Source: DATMNI01 sp035570275 (GTDB lineage: Bacteria; Acidobacteriota; Terriglobia; Bryobacterales; Bryobacteraceae). Taken from it: 27,039 nucleotides of DNA. The position numbers were made by a program, and so were the translations under genes. This document shows positions 6,542 through 14,121 of the stretch, in pieces (position 1 is the stretch's first letter; each line of letters begins with the position of its first letter). The notes beneath the pieces are model-generated. The model did no database searches, was not told the DNA's origin, and worked only from the letters and a program-made list of their open reading frames with translations. The stretch lies in contig DATMNI010000030.1 of assembly GCA_035570275.1 (NCBI GenBank), forward strand, positions 1 to 27,039, read 5' to 3'.

Positions 6542-8287
6542 TCACTCACGCTGCGCTTTCAACTCGGGCAGGACGGGCTGCTCAGGGATGGCGGCACCGT
6601 CGGTTCGCGGATCGGAACCGGCGAAGTTGACTCCGCGTTTGGCGTCGCGCACGACGGCTTCGCCGTTGCCCATGGCTCCCGAGAATCCGGCCATGCGGGT
6701 GATGATGTGGCCGCGACGCACAAGTTCCTCGCGGACCGCATCGGCCACGCCGCTTTCGATCTGCACGTCGCACCCGTCGAAAGTGCCTTTGGTGAACCGC
6801 GCCGACTCGAGCGCCATCTGCACATTCATGTTGAAGTCAACGACGTTCGAGACGAACTGGGCGTGGGCCTGCGACTGGTTCCATCCGCCCATGATGCCGA
6901 AGCCGATGGAGATATCGCCTTTGCGCATGAAGGCGGGAATGATCGTGTGCAGGGGCCGTTTGTGGCCGGCGAGCGAATTGGGCTTGCCCGGCTCGAGGTC
7001 GAAACCCTGGCCGCGATTGTGGAACGAAAAGCCGGCACCGGGAGCGACCATTCCGGTTCCGTATCCCGAGTAGTTACTCTGGATGAGGGAAACGATGTTT
7101 CCTTCCTTGTCGATGGTGGACATGTAAATGGTCTCGTTGCCGTGAGCTTCGAGGGTCTCCTTGATGTCGGCTGGCAGCGCTTTGCATGAGGCCTTTTCCA
7201 TGTCGATGAGGGTGGCGCGCTGTTTGGCGAGGTCCTTGGATAGCATCTGCTTGACGGGGACCGGCCCGAATCTCGGGTCGCCGACGAACTTGGCCATGTC
7301 GGCATAAGCCAGCTTCTTGGCTTCGATCATGACGTGGAGAGCGGCGGCCGAATTGTGGCCGTAATCTTTGAGTGGGAAATTCTCCATGATGTTGAGCATG
7401 GAAAGCGCGGCGACGCCTTGACCGTTGGGCGGCAGTTCGTAGATTTCCCAGCCCCGGTAGGTGGTGGTAATCGGTTCCACCCATTCGGGTTCGAAGCCGG
7501 CGAAATCCTCGAGGGTGTGGGCTCCGCCCTGGGACTGGAGGAACTTCACCAGGTTCTCCGCCATCTTGCCCTTGTAGTAGCCGTCGCGGCCGTGCGCGGC
7601 GACCTGGCGGAAGGATTCGGCGAGGGCAGGATTTTTGAAGACGTCGCCCAATTGCGGGCGTGTGCCGCCGGGCATATAGGTGTCGCGGTAGCCCGGCTGC
7701 TTGAGGAGCGCCTGGGTGATCCAGGAGCGCGCGCCGATCTCGGGGAGGGGGAATCCATTCTCCCCATAGTAGATAGCGGAGGCGAGGAGTTCGGGGAAGC
7801 TTTTGGTGCCGAAGCGCTTGCGCAGAGTATCCCAGCCGGCCACGCATCCGGGCACGGTGATGTCATGGACGCTAAAGCGATCGAGCTTGGTGACGCCCTT
7901 ACTCTTGAGGTAATCGATGGTCAGCGCTTTAGGCGTCCAGCCGCTGGAATTCAGCCCATAGAGTTTGCCGGTCTTGGCTTCGTACACGATGGCGAACAGA
8001 TCGCCGCCCATGCCGTTGACGTAGGGCTGGGTGAGGCCGAGGACGGAGTTGGCGGCGATGGCGGCGTCGACTGCGTTGCCGCCGGCTTCGAGCATTTTGG
8101 CGCCTGCCTGGGAGGCCAGAAACTGAGAGGTAGCGACGATGCCGAACTTCGTCACGATCATGGATCGGGCCTGTTCGCGGCCGGGTGGTGGAGGAGTGGC
8201 GGGCGCGGTGGAACGGGAACCGCCGGGCGCATCATCCTGCCCGAAGACGCCATGCGAAAGCAGCAGCGCGAGACACAGCAATTTCAT
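6542..8287 (-). CDS. ggt: gamma-glutamyltransferase (gamma-glutamyltranspeptidase)
   Basis: The 581-residue product begins with a signal peptide ('MKLLCLALLLSHGVFGQ') and is exported. It hydrolyses or transfers gamma-glutamyl groups of glutathione and related peptides. Family motifs in order: 'ASQAGAKMLEAGGNAVDAAIA', 'VNGMGGDLFAIVY', 'ELPPNGQGVAALSMLNI', and near residue 386 'GNETIYMSTIDKEGNIVSL'. There the threonine in 'ETI' should be the N-terminal nucleophile of the small subunit after self-cleavage. The length fits the Ntn-hydrolase family. The ATG at 8287 is preferred over an in-frame upstream start at 8389 because it gives the signal peptide. Its start overlaps the stop of the upstream SPFH-type gene by four bases (ATGA). 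No strong Shine-Dalgarno sequence is seen. Confidence 0.93.
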   Translation of the reverse strand: MKLLCLALLLSHGVFGQDDAPGGSRSTAPATPPPPGREQARSMIVTKFGIVATSQFLASQAGAKMLEAGGNAVDAAIAANSVLGLTQPYVNGMGGDLFAIVYEAKTGKLYGLNSSGWTPKALTIDYLKSKGVTKLDRFSVHDITVPGCVAGWDTLRKRFGTKSFPELLASAIYYGENGFPLPEIGARSWITQALLKQPGYRDTYMPGGTRPQLGDVFKNPALAESFRQVAAHGRDGYYKGKMAENLVKFLQSQGGAHTLEDFAGFEPEWVEPITTTYRGWEIYELPPNGQGVAALSMLNIMENFPLKDYGHNSAAALHVMIEAKKLAYADMAKFVGDPRFGPVPVKQMLSKDLAKQRATLIDMEKASCKALPADIKETLEAHGNETIYMSTIDKEGNIVSLIQSNYSGYGTGMVAPGAGFSFHNRGQGFDLEPGKPNSLAGHKRPLHTIIPAFMRKGDISIGFGIMGGWNQSQAHAQFVSNVVDFNMNVQMALESARFTKGTFDGCDVQIESGVADAVREELVRRGHIITRMAGFSGAMGNGEAVVRDAKRGVNFAGSDPRTDGAAIPEQPVLPELKAQRE

Positions 8288-9441
8288 GTGGGGAGTGTAC
8301 CAAGAAAACGGGTCTCGCAAGTGCCCACGGCCAAGGCTTGGACTTGCTTCACGGGAATGCGAAACACACGATCCATAGGCCAGGGCCAATGCAAATGCAG
8401 CCCCGGCGTGAGGGGATCGCCGCCAACCGGCACGCCCAGGCGCTCCACCAGGCCTTGCTCATCGACTCCGACCACCGTCAGGGATGTGGAGAGCCAGGCC
8501 AGAAGGCACAGACCGATGACGAGCGGTTCCAGACTGCGGCGGACCACGGTGAGGGCCCAGGTGGAGCGGAGATCGATCCCGAACTGTGCCTCGGCGCTGT
8601 CCAGAATACTGGCAATGAGATTCGACCGGGTACCCAGGACGGAGAGAACAGCGATGTCGAGGGGGAAGGTAGGGGCAACATCGCCCCGGACCTGGCGGGG
8701 CCCGAAGAGGCCATAGCACACCGCCGCGTTAACGGCGAGGACCGCAAATTCAAGGATGCGTAGGATGGCCTGCAGTCCTGCCCACACCAGGCCGCACGAC
8801 ACCGCGGCGAGCACGAGGATCCAGGCAGCTACGCGCGCGCCACGGCAGAGCCCCGGTGACTCGGGAAGCCGGCTGGGATCGACGCCTGCCAGGTATCGGG
8901 CCGCGGTGGCAGCGAGGCCAGCCCCGGCCAGGCAAAAGGCTGCAACGATCCCCGCCACTAGCGGAGTGGGAGCGAGTGTGGCGGCAAAGTTGAATGGCAG
9001 CACCATAACAATGGCCGCTGCTCCCGCCGCGGCAGTGCCGGTCCTCGCCATGCCGGCCCAATCTTCTTCTGAGCCATGCGCTTTCCGGGGAAGCTGTGTG
9101 ATTGGGGATGTGTTCTGTTCGGCCGTGACCTGGGCTTGGGCCGGCTCCGCGGGCAAGCTCTCGGAATCTGCCTCGCGGCTCTTCGGTGGCCTGGTCGGAG
9201 GTCTGGCGCGTGCGGCCTGGGCCAGCGCCACTCCGGCGAGAATCCCGCTCGCGATCCCCAAAGTCACGGCAGTGTCGAGCAGCAACGGGTCGGGGAACGT
9301 CGCGCCGCCGGCCAGAGCCCCGGCCGCGCCCAGGAGTGCCAGGGCGCCCAGCACGAAGACGACTCCGCGGTACGGTTCGGGGCTTGAACCGGGGCCTGGA
9401 CCGGTGCGTGGAGCGGATGGATTGGCCCCTCTGCGACTCAT
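8284..9441 (-). CDS. multi-pass membrane protein with truncated SPFH (HflK-like) domain
   Basis: The 385-residue product has about seven hydrophobic segments (first near 'VVFVLGALALLGAAGALAG', last 'LEPLVIGLCLLAWLSTSLTV'). After the last span comes the opening of an SPFH/band-7 domain: 'VGVDEQGLVERLGVPVGG', 'LTPGLHLHWPWPMDRVFRIP', 'VKQVQALAVG'. It then stops after 'TCETRFLGTLPT'. Intact HflK-like proteins carry roughly 200 or more further SPFH residues. The end is therefore unnatural, and the stop codon falls exactly on the ATG of the gamma-glutamyltransferase. Either a deletion removed the SPFH body, or the short form is retained as a membrane protein. The start ATG has only a weak AGG upstream. 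HflK-like proteins scaffold membrane proteases. Confidence 0.65.
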   Translation of the reverse strand: MSRRGANPSAPRTGPGPGSSPEPYRGVVFVLGALALLGAAGALAGGATFPDPLLLDTAVTLGIASGILAGVALAQAARARPPTRPPKSREADSESLPAEPAQAQVTAEQNTSPITQLPRKAHGSEEDWAGMARTGTAAAGAAAIVMVLPFNFAATLAPTPLVAGIVAAFCLAGAGLAATAARYLAGVDPSRLPESPGLCRGARVAAWILVLAAVSCGLVWAGLQAILRILEFAVLAVNAAVCYGLFGPRQVRGDVAPTFPLDIAVLSVLGTRSNLIASILDSAEAQFGIDLRSTWALTVVRRSLEPLVIGLCLLAWLSTSLTVVGVDEQGLVERLGVPVGGDPLTPGLHLHWPWPMDRVFRIPVKQVQALAVGTCETRFLGTLPT

Positions 9442-9702
9442 AAAGGAAACCTGAGTCTACACGCCGATGGCCGGGCTCGGCTATGACTAACTTATGAATG
9501 GACCGAAGAACGGCATGACCGGGCCTGATAGAGGCTTGAGCGATTAGACCGCTGCGGCGGAGTCACAAGAAAACGCGAAATATTTTTCCGTCCTCAAATC
9601 CAAGAAACGCCGTTGGTTGGACGAATCCGTGGCAGAGTCGCGAGGCGCGATCCGCTTGACGGACAGTTAGAATGCGGGTGCAGGTACGGTGCCGGAAAGC
9701 CA
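9442..9702. other. intergenic region without a recognisable gene
   Basis: This upstream gap between two divergent genes shows no open frame with family character and no RNA gene I can recognise. It leads into the paired palindromes at 9703 and 9764. Confidence 0.5.
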
Positions 9703-9730
9703 AACCGCGAATTTTCGCGGTTCTCGTTTT
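9703..9730. promoter_or_regulatory. 20-bp palindrome 1 followed by T-run (operator or terminator)
   Basis: AACCGCGAATTTTCGCGGTT (9703-9722) is a near-perfect palindrome (9 of 10 pairs), followed by CTCG and seven T residues. In RNA it would form a GC-rich hairpin with a U-run, the form of an intrinsic terminator. It shares its half-sites with the palindrome at 9764-9783, so it may equally be a protein-binding site. Confidence 0.6.
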
Positions 9731-9763
9731 TTTGGCCCTGATTCTAAAGGAATTAGTTTGGAC

Positions 9764-9791
9764 AACCGCTAAGCTTAGCGGTTTGCTTTTT
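9764..9791. promoter_or_regulatory. 20-bp palindrome 2 next to the start of the HTH-like gene
   Basis: AACCGCTAAGCTTAGCGGTT (9764-9783) is perfectly palindromic and followed by TGCTTTTT. It agrees with palindrome 1 at 16 of 20 positions, and both outer halves (AACCGC, AA, TT, GCGGTT) are identical. The centres are 61 bases apart. The ribosome-binding GGGGAG of the next gene starts eight bases after the palindrome, so binding or folding here would affect that gene. Confidence 0.65.
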
Positions 9792-9804
9792 GGGGAGCCG
9801 AAAA

Positions 9805-10419
9805 ATGAAGGACCAGAAACTAGAAGATGCCATGGAAGTAGGGACGTGGCTTGGGCGCAGACAAGCCTTCTCGATCGTAGCCGGACGCTGCTCAGCGGCC
9901 GACGCGCAATGCCTTCGCGAGCTTCGCGAATCGAAGAAATACAAATCGATGGGCCTCACGTGGGAGGAATGCTGTAAGCAGCGCGCCGGAATCCACCGGT
10001 CGAGCGCGGAGGCCATCATCCGGAATCTGGAAGAGTTCGGTCCCGATTACTTCGTGATCGCACAGGTGACGGGCATCCCCGCAAAGGAATACCGGCTGAT
10101 CCAGGGCTCCGTCCGTAACCACGCCCTGCTGCACGCCGGGGAAGAGATTCCCGTTGCAGTAGAGAACGCACCGCGCCTGATAGAAGCGGTAGACGCCCTG
10201 CGTCGCGGGGCTGCGGAGGCTCCCGCCCCGCCCGGCGACATCGCGGCTGACGCGGCACGCCGATTCGCGAAGGCCGGGAAAGCGATGCAAACCGCGTTGG
10301 CAGAGTTGGACGAACTTCGCCTCATGCGCCTGGACATAGGCGGCCGCATGCGGCTGCAATCCGCCATCGGCGAAGCCGCCGGCAAGCTGAGAATGCTGGA
10401 TATGCAGGTGAAGGTGTGA
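9805..10419 (+). CDS. unrecognised protein with HTH-like segment and helical C-terminus
   Basis: I do not recognise a named family for this 204-residue product. It has no signal peptide or membrane span. Residues 20-46 ('RQAFSIVAGRCSAADAQCLR') are followed by 'GLTWEECCKQRAGIHRSSAE' and 'AIIRNLEEFGPDYF' (about 49-83). That layout resembles the helix-turn-helix of ParB/KorB-like or plasmid-type DNA-binding proteins ('W.E.C....G.SRS.A...I'). After a linker rich in Ala and Pro (about 140-150), the C-terminal 55 residues are predicted helical and mixed-charge, suitable for dimerisation. ATG 9805 has GGGGAG eight bases upstream; an in-frame TTG at 9790 is less likely. The twin palindromes just upstream suggest it binds its own control region. 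That function is inferred. Confidence 0.7.
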   Translation: MKDQKLEDAMEVGTWLGRRQAFSIVAGRCSAADAQCLRELRESKKYKSMGLTWEECCKQRAGIHRSSAEAIIRNLEEFGPDYFVIAQVTGIPAKEYRLIQGSVRNHALLHAGEEIPVAVENAPRLIEAVDALRRGAAEAPAPPGDIAADAARRFAKAGKAMQTALAELDELRLMRLDIGGRMRLQSAIGEAAGKLRMLDMQVKV

Positions 10420-10440
10420 CCCGGGCAGGGGCGTGCGAAG

Positions 10441-10656
10441 TCAAAAAGGCAAGATTTCACGCAAAGCCGCCAAGCCGCCAAGAGAAGCCGCAAAGAAGAC
10501 GCTTCTTGTGCACCGGCGCGTCGTGAGCAGCCCGCGGTGTTCCAGTTCGTATGCTTGGACCGATTCATAGACCGACTCCAGCAGGCCCGGCCCCAGAGAG
10601 GTATGGACTCGATAATCGGCATCCACAATCTGTTTCGCCACTTCGTTCTCGGTCAC
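10441..10656 (-). pseudogene. GxxExxY-family protein, truncated, inside an inverted-repeat-bounded element
   Basis: The minus-strand frame opens with a GTG at 10656 and reads 'VTENEVAKQIVDADYRVHTS' and 'LGPGLLESVYESVQAYELEH'. The name-giving motif is Gly24-Glu27-Tyr30. GxxExxY proteins are about 120-130 residues, have a PDDEXK-nuclease-like character, and are of unknown function. Here the family sequence ends near residue 43 ('EHRGLL'). The frame then runs through unrelated bases and into the inverted repeat, ending 'AALREILPF'. The C-terminal half with the likely catalytic residues is gone. The residual gene and its control region sit exactly between two 51-bp inverted repeats. No clear Shine-Dalgarno sequence is at a good distance from the GTG. 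Confidence 0.75.
10448..10498 (+). repeat. 51-bp inverted repeat, left arm
   Basis: This arm matches the reverse complement of 10676-10726 at 49 of 51 positions. It contains GATTTCACGCAAAGCC followed by two tandem GCCGCCAA-like units. It overlaps the aberrant 3' end of the GxxExxY reading frame. Confidence 0.85.
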
Positions 10657-10675
10657 GTTGACTTCGATGGTCCCT

Positions 10676-10726
10676 CTTCTTTGCGGCTTTTCTTGGCGGC
10701 TTGGCGGCTTTGCGTGAAATCCTGCC
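10676..10726 (-). repeat. 51-bp inverted repeat, right arm
   Basis: This is the reverse-complement partner of 10448-10498 with two mismatches. It lies 20 bases upstream of the GxxExxY start codon. The 10-mer CTTCTTGTGC occurs just inside the left arm (10502-10511) and just outside the right arm (10729-10738). Confidence 0.85.
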
Positions 10727-10778
10727 TTCTTCTTGTGCGCTTGGCCTTCCCCTTACGGTCGCTCCGCCTGAGTACGTT

Positions 10779-11360
10779 TTACCTGAAATATTCTTGAATG
10801 TCGGCCTTCTTGGCAGGCTCAGTCCGGGCATGCTCCAGGACATAGAGCGGCTCATGGCCGTTGGGATCCCCTGGCAACATTCGTAGTGTCCCCCAGACCC
10901 AAACCAAGCTTCGTCTAGCAAATCCAACCGTGTTGCCGGCTTCGAGCTGCACGTCGATCATTTCGTCGCCGAACCGGTGCGCCGGGTGCCAGGCGTTTCC
11001 CACGTCCGGCAGTAAAATAAAGCCCTGGACGCGCTCGCCATCGCGGATCGGCCGGCCGCCTTCCATCATGTAGCCGAGCGCGCGTATCATAGTGCCCGAT
11101 CCGATCTCGCCGGCGTTTATCGCGTGGCGGGTGCGCTCCAGGGCCGCCCACGCCAGCAGCACGTAGCGATCGGAATGGGAGACCGCCGGAATGAGATCGA
11201 ACAGGTCCGGTCGGGACGTCTTTGTGATCAAGATTAAAGCGGCAATGACTGGCAAGCAGATCAAGGCCACCAGAACAATCACTGCTCGAGACGCGCGGCG
11301 AGATGCAGCCTGAACCTTACGAGTACGTTTTTGCCGCTGGCCGTCCACGCACTGGGGCAA
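10779..11360 (-). CDS. single-span anchored protein of unknown function, weakly DUF3299-like
   Basis: The 193-residue product has a basic N-terminus, one membrane anchor ('AVIVLVALICLPVIAALILI') and an extracytoplasmic domain. The domain reads 'GEIGSGTMIRALGYMMEGGR', 'ERVQGFILLPDVGNAWHPAH', 'MIDVQLEAGNTVGF' and 'SLVWVWGTLRMLP'. The succession 'V.GYM', 'FLL.P..G', 'V.G.L' resembles OB-fold DUF3299-type proteins, but the similarity is weak and should not be taken as an assignment. The TTG start lies one base after the stop of the TonB-dependent receptor gene, so translation is probably coupled; a GTG four codons later is the alternative. Its placement suggests a role with the receptor. Confidence 0.65.
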   Translation of the reverse strand: MPQCVDGQRQKRTRKVQAASRRASRAVIVLVALICLPVIAALILITKTSRPDLFDLIPAVSHSDRYVLLAWAALERTRHAINAGEIGSGTMIRALGYMMEGGRPIRDGERVQGFILLPDVGNAWHPAHRFGDEMIDVQLEAGNTVGFARRSLVWVWGTLRMLPGDPNGHEPLYVLEHARTEPAKKADIQEYFR

Positions 11361-11361
11361 A

Positions 11362-14001
11362 TCAGAAGACCAAGCCTATCCGCACGCCGACCGAGCGCGG
11401 CTGCAGGAAGTGCGTCCCGCTGAACGTCGAGTGGAAGTTGTAGAGCGCCACTTGGTTGGTCAGGTTGGCGATGTCCACCGATGCCGTAATGCGCTTGTGG
11501 CCTTCAGCATGGAACAGGTTGTCCGTGCCGAGGCCCAGGTTCAAGACGTTGCGCGGTTTCACGCGATCGGGATTGTGGTCGTCGTTCTCCTGGCTGTCGA
11601 AGTTATCGTACCCGCCCTGAGGCAGCGTGAGCAACTTCGAAGTCACCTTGCCTATGGCGCCACCCGCACCGACGCAGTCGGAAATCGGGTTGTCCACCGT
11701 GGCCAACACGCCGTTGCAGGCCAGGCCGAGCGTAATCTGCTCGTTCGCCGTTAAGCCGGCCGAGCCACCGATCAAAGCGGCGCCGGCATCGGGCACGCCG
11801 CTCACTACCAGTCCGCTGTCATAACGCCACGTGAAAGCGATCCACTCCGCGTTCTTGTGCTGATAGCGGAAGACTGCCGTCGATTGGAACGCCTGATCGT
11901 GGTCGATGCGAAATACGCCTCCAGCCAATGGCGCGCCCTGGAAGATGAGTCCTCCATCCTCGGGCGGGTAGTACCGGGCGCGGGTATGGCCAAACGTCCA
12001 GTAGGCCTGAAAACCTTTCATGTTGGTGGTGCTAACACGGCCCGTGACTCCATCCAGCTTGGAGTTGTGCCATACGATCGGAAAAGTAATCGTGGTGGCC
12101 CCGAGCGTGTTGAAGTCGTAGGCGCCGTGGGTGTACTTCCAGAAATAGTCGGCGTCAACCAACAGGTACCTGCCGATTGCCTGTTGAAGGCCGGTATTGA
12201 ATTGATTCCGGTTGCCGGGCAGCAGCGGCACACCTACAGAGCCAAACACATTCTGGGCCAACCCGCCGATTCCAGTCGCGCCGGATAGCAGAAGGTTCTC
12301 GTTGAACGGGGTCTCCATCGTCCGGGAGTAGGCAACCCGCAAGACTGTTCCGGTCCCCTTGATGTTGTAAGCGATGCCGAGCCGGGGTTGCGGGCTGCTC
12401 TTGGCGACGGCGGGAGCATCATAGCGATCGAAACGGAAACCTGGAGTGAAGACAAAATTTCCGGCCGTAATCGTATCTTGCACGTAGAACGCGTATTGAC
12501 TGACATTCCCGGTGGCGTGGTACGTGAACAGTTGCCCGCCACGGGTCAGGTCGAAGGGAATCAGACCCGGGTTCAAATTCGGGTTCGCCGTGAGCCCAAG
12601 GCCGTCGCACTGATTCGGGTCCAGAACAGTCGGCGAGCCGGCGGTATTGCCATCGGCGTCCACGCAGATCGGGTTGAAGGTTGGATCGGTAACGCCGAAC
12701 TGGAAATTCTCCAGCAGACGGGTCTGCTTCAAATCCACCCCGTACTTGAGGTTGTGATGGCCGGTGGTGGTGGATACATCGGCCTTTACACCCCAGTTCA
12801 GAAGCTGCCGCTGCTGGGCTTGTGTAGTCGGTGCGTCGTTGAAGATATTGGAGCTGGGGTAATAATTGAACTGGTCCTTCCGGACGTAGGGGTTGATCGT
12901 CAACAGGGTGTGCGAACTGAATGTGTGCTGGTAGCCTGGCGCAAAATTCCAGGTGAGAACCCGCTGGCTTTGCGCCTGGCCGTTCGCCTGTTGATCCAGG
13001 TTGTTCGGGATCTCCAGCGAGTTCCGCGCCAGGAACAGGTTCAGATGGAGCGCGTCGTGCGCCGAGGGCTGAAAGTCGAGACGATCGAAAAGGGTTTGAT
13101 TGTTTCCGATGTCTTGGAAGGGCCGGAACTCGGGAGTATCTAGAAAACGGCCGCTACGCAGCCCATCGACGGCCAGAAAGTTGCCGAATTTGGCGGTACC
13201 GTAGCCCAAGCCGAGGCTTCCACCAGCGGTGCCGAAGGAACCATAGTTGGCCTCGATGTTGCCGAAGACGCGACCCGACCCCAGCCCGGAACGCGTCGTG
13301 ATATTGGCCACCAGGCTGGTTTTGTCGCCGAATTCGGCCTGCGGCGCTCCGGTGACGATTTCCATGCTCTGAATGGCGCTGGTGGGAAGCTGGGTGGAGA
13401 AAACCTTGCTCTGCTGATCGCTGATGGGCTGACCATCGATCATGAAGGTGGTCTGGGCGTGGTCGCCTAGCGGATGGAAGAAGCCGTTACCATCGTCAGC
13501 CACGCCGCCGGTGCTGTACACAATGGCCTTACCCAAACTTGAGCCCGGCTCGATTGTGGGGATCTTCATGATCAGGTTCCGGTCTGCATCCACGTGGGCC
13601 GTCGGATCTACCTCCAGCATGTCGGCGCCAGCGGCCTCCACCGTGACGCTCGACTTTGCGCCCGCCAGTGCCAGGGTGGCTTTGACTTGCAGCGGCACGG
13701 CACCCCGGACGTTCACATCCTGACCGAAAACGCTAAAGCCGGAAGCCGTCACTTCCAGGTGGTACGGATTGGGAGGAATGTTGTTAAACCGGAAAGAGCC
13801 GTCCGTAGCCGCAATCGTTGCCTGATGATATCCGGTGATGGCATTGTGGATGGTCACCTGAGCTTTAGCAACCGAAGCGCCGGAAGGATCGACCACCGTC
13901 CCATCGATAGTGCCGGCGTTACCCAGCGACTGACCGTACATCCGGTGGGCCAAACCGAAACAAAGCAAACCGACGGCGAGCAGAGCGAGAGTTCTTTTCA
14001 T
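11362..14001 (-). CDS. TonB-dependent receptor with carboxypeptidase-regulatory-like domain
   Basis: The 879-residue outer-membrane protein begins with a signal peptide ('MKRTLALLAVGLLCFGLAHR'). Next is a carboxypeptidase-regulatory-like beta-sandwich (about residues 30-115: 'GTIDGTVVDPSGASVAKAQV', 'DGSFRFNNIPPNPYHLEVTA'), typical of acidobacterial receptors. A plug domain follows ('FMIDGQPISDQQSKVF', 'IQSMEIVTGAPQAEFGDKTS', 'ITTRSG'). The rest is a long beta-barrel ending 'QPRSVGVRIGLVF' with a terminal phenylalanine. It imports a large substrate with energy from TonB; the substrate cannot be read from sequence. Upstream on the same strand are a LytTR regulator and a LytS-type kinase, and one base downstream is a small anchored protein, so expression is probably controlled by that two-component pair. 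Confidence 0.92.
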   Translation of the reverse strand: MKRTLALLAVGLLCFGLAHRMYGQSLGNAGTIDGTVVDPSGASVAKAQVTIHNAITGYHQATIAATDGSFRFNNIPPNPYHLEVTASGFSVFGQDVNVRGAVPLQVKATLALAGAKSSVTVEAAGADMLEVDPTAHVDADRNLIMKIPTIEPGSSLGKAIVYSTGGVADDGNGFFHPLGDHAQTTFMIDGQPISDQQSKVFSTQLPTSAIQSMEIVTGAPQAEFGDKTSLVANITTRSGLGSGRVFGNIEANYGSFGTAGGSLGLGYGTAKFGNFLAVDGLRSGRFLDTPEFRPFQDIGNNQTLFDRLDFQPSAHDALHLNLFLARNSLEIPNNLDQQANGQAQSQRVLTWNFAPGYQHTFSSHTLLTINPYVRKDQFNYYPSSNIFNDAPTTQAQQRQLLNWGVKADVSTTTGHHNLKYGVDLKQTRLLENFQFGVTDPTFNPICVDADGNTAGSPTVLDPNQCDGLGLTANPNLNPGLIPFDLTRGGQLFTYHATGNVSQYAFYVQDTITAGNFVFTPGFRFDRYDAPAVAKSSPQPRLGIAYNIKGTGTVLRVAYSRTMETPFNENLLLSGATGIGGLAQNVFGSVGVPLLPGNRNQFNTGLQQAIGRYLLVDADYFWKYTHGAYDFNTLGATTITFPIVWHNSKLDGVTGRVSTTNMKGFQAYWTFGHTRARYYPPEDGGLIFQGAPLAGGVFRIDHDQAFQSTAVFRYQHKNAEWIAFTWRYDSGLVVSGVPDAGAALIGGSAGLTANEQITLGLACNGVLATVDNPISDCVGAGGAIGKVTSKLLTLPQGGYDNFDSQENDDHNPDRVKPRNVLNLGLGTDNLFHAEGHKRITASVDIANLTNQVALYNFHSTFSGTHFLQPRSVGVRIGLVF

Positions 14002-14121
14002 AGGGTCCAGTATGGAAAGGGCTTGGGGCGATGCCTAGATTAATCTCACAACTGGCCGAACTCCCCTAGGGAGCGGGCTGGAAACATCCGTGAGCGGACT
14101 GTGGGGTTCAATACGTGACAC

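Noticed and set aside
7334..8716. 460-codon plus-strand open frame opposite the gamma-glutamyltransferase
   Set aside because: It is the mirror of two clear minus-strand genes and shows no family motifs of its own.
12388..13143. 251-codon plus-strand open frame inside the TonB-dependent receptor
   Set aside because: The receptor motifs on the minus strand are continuous through this stretch, so the plus frame is a shadow.
14035..14100. Small hairpin CTCCC-CTA-GGGAG between the response regulator and the receptor gene
   Set aside because: The stem is only five pairs with no T-run in either direction, so it is too weak to call as a terminator.
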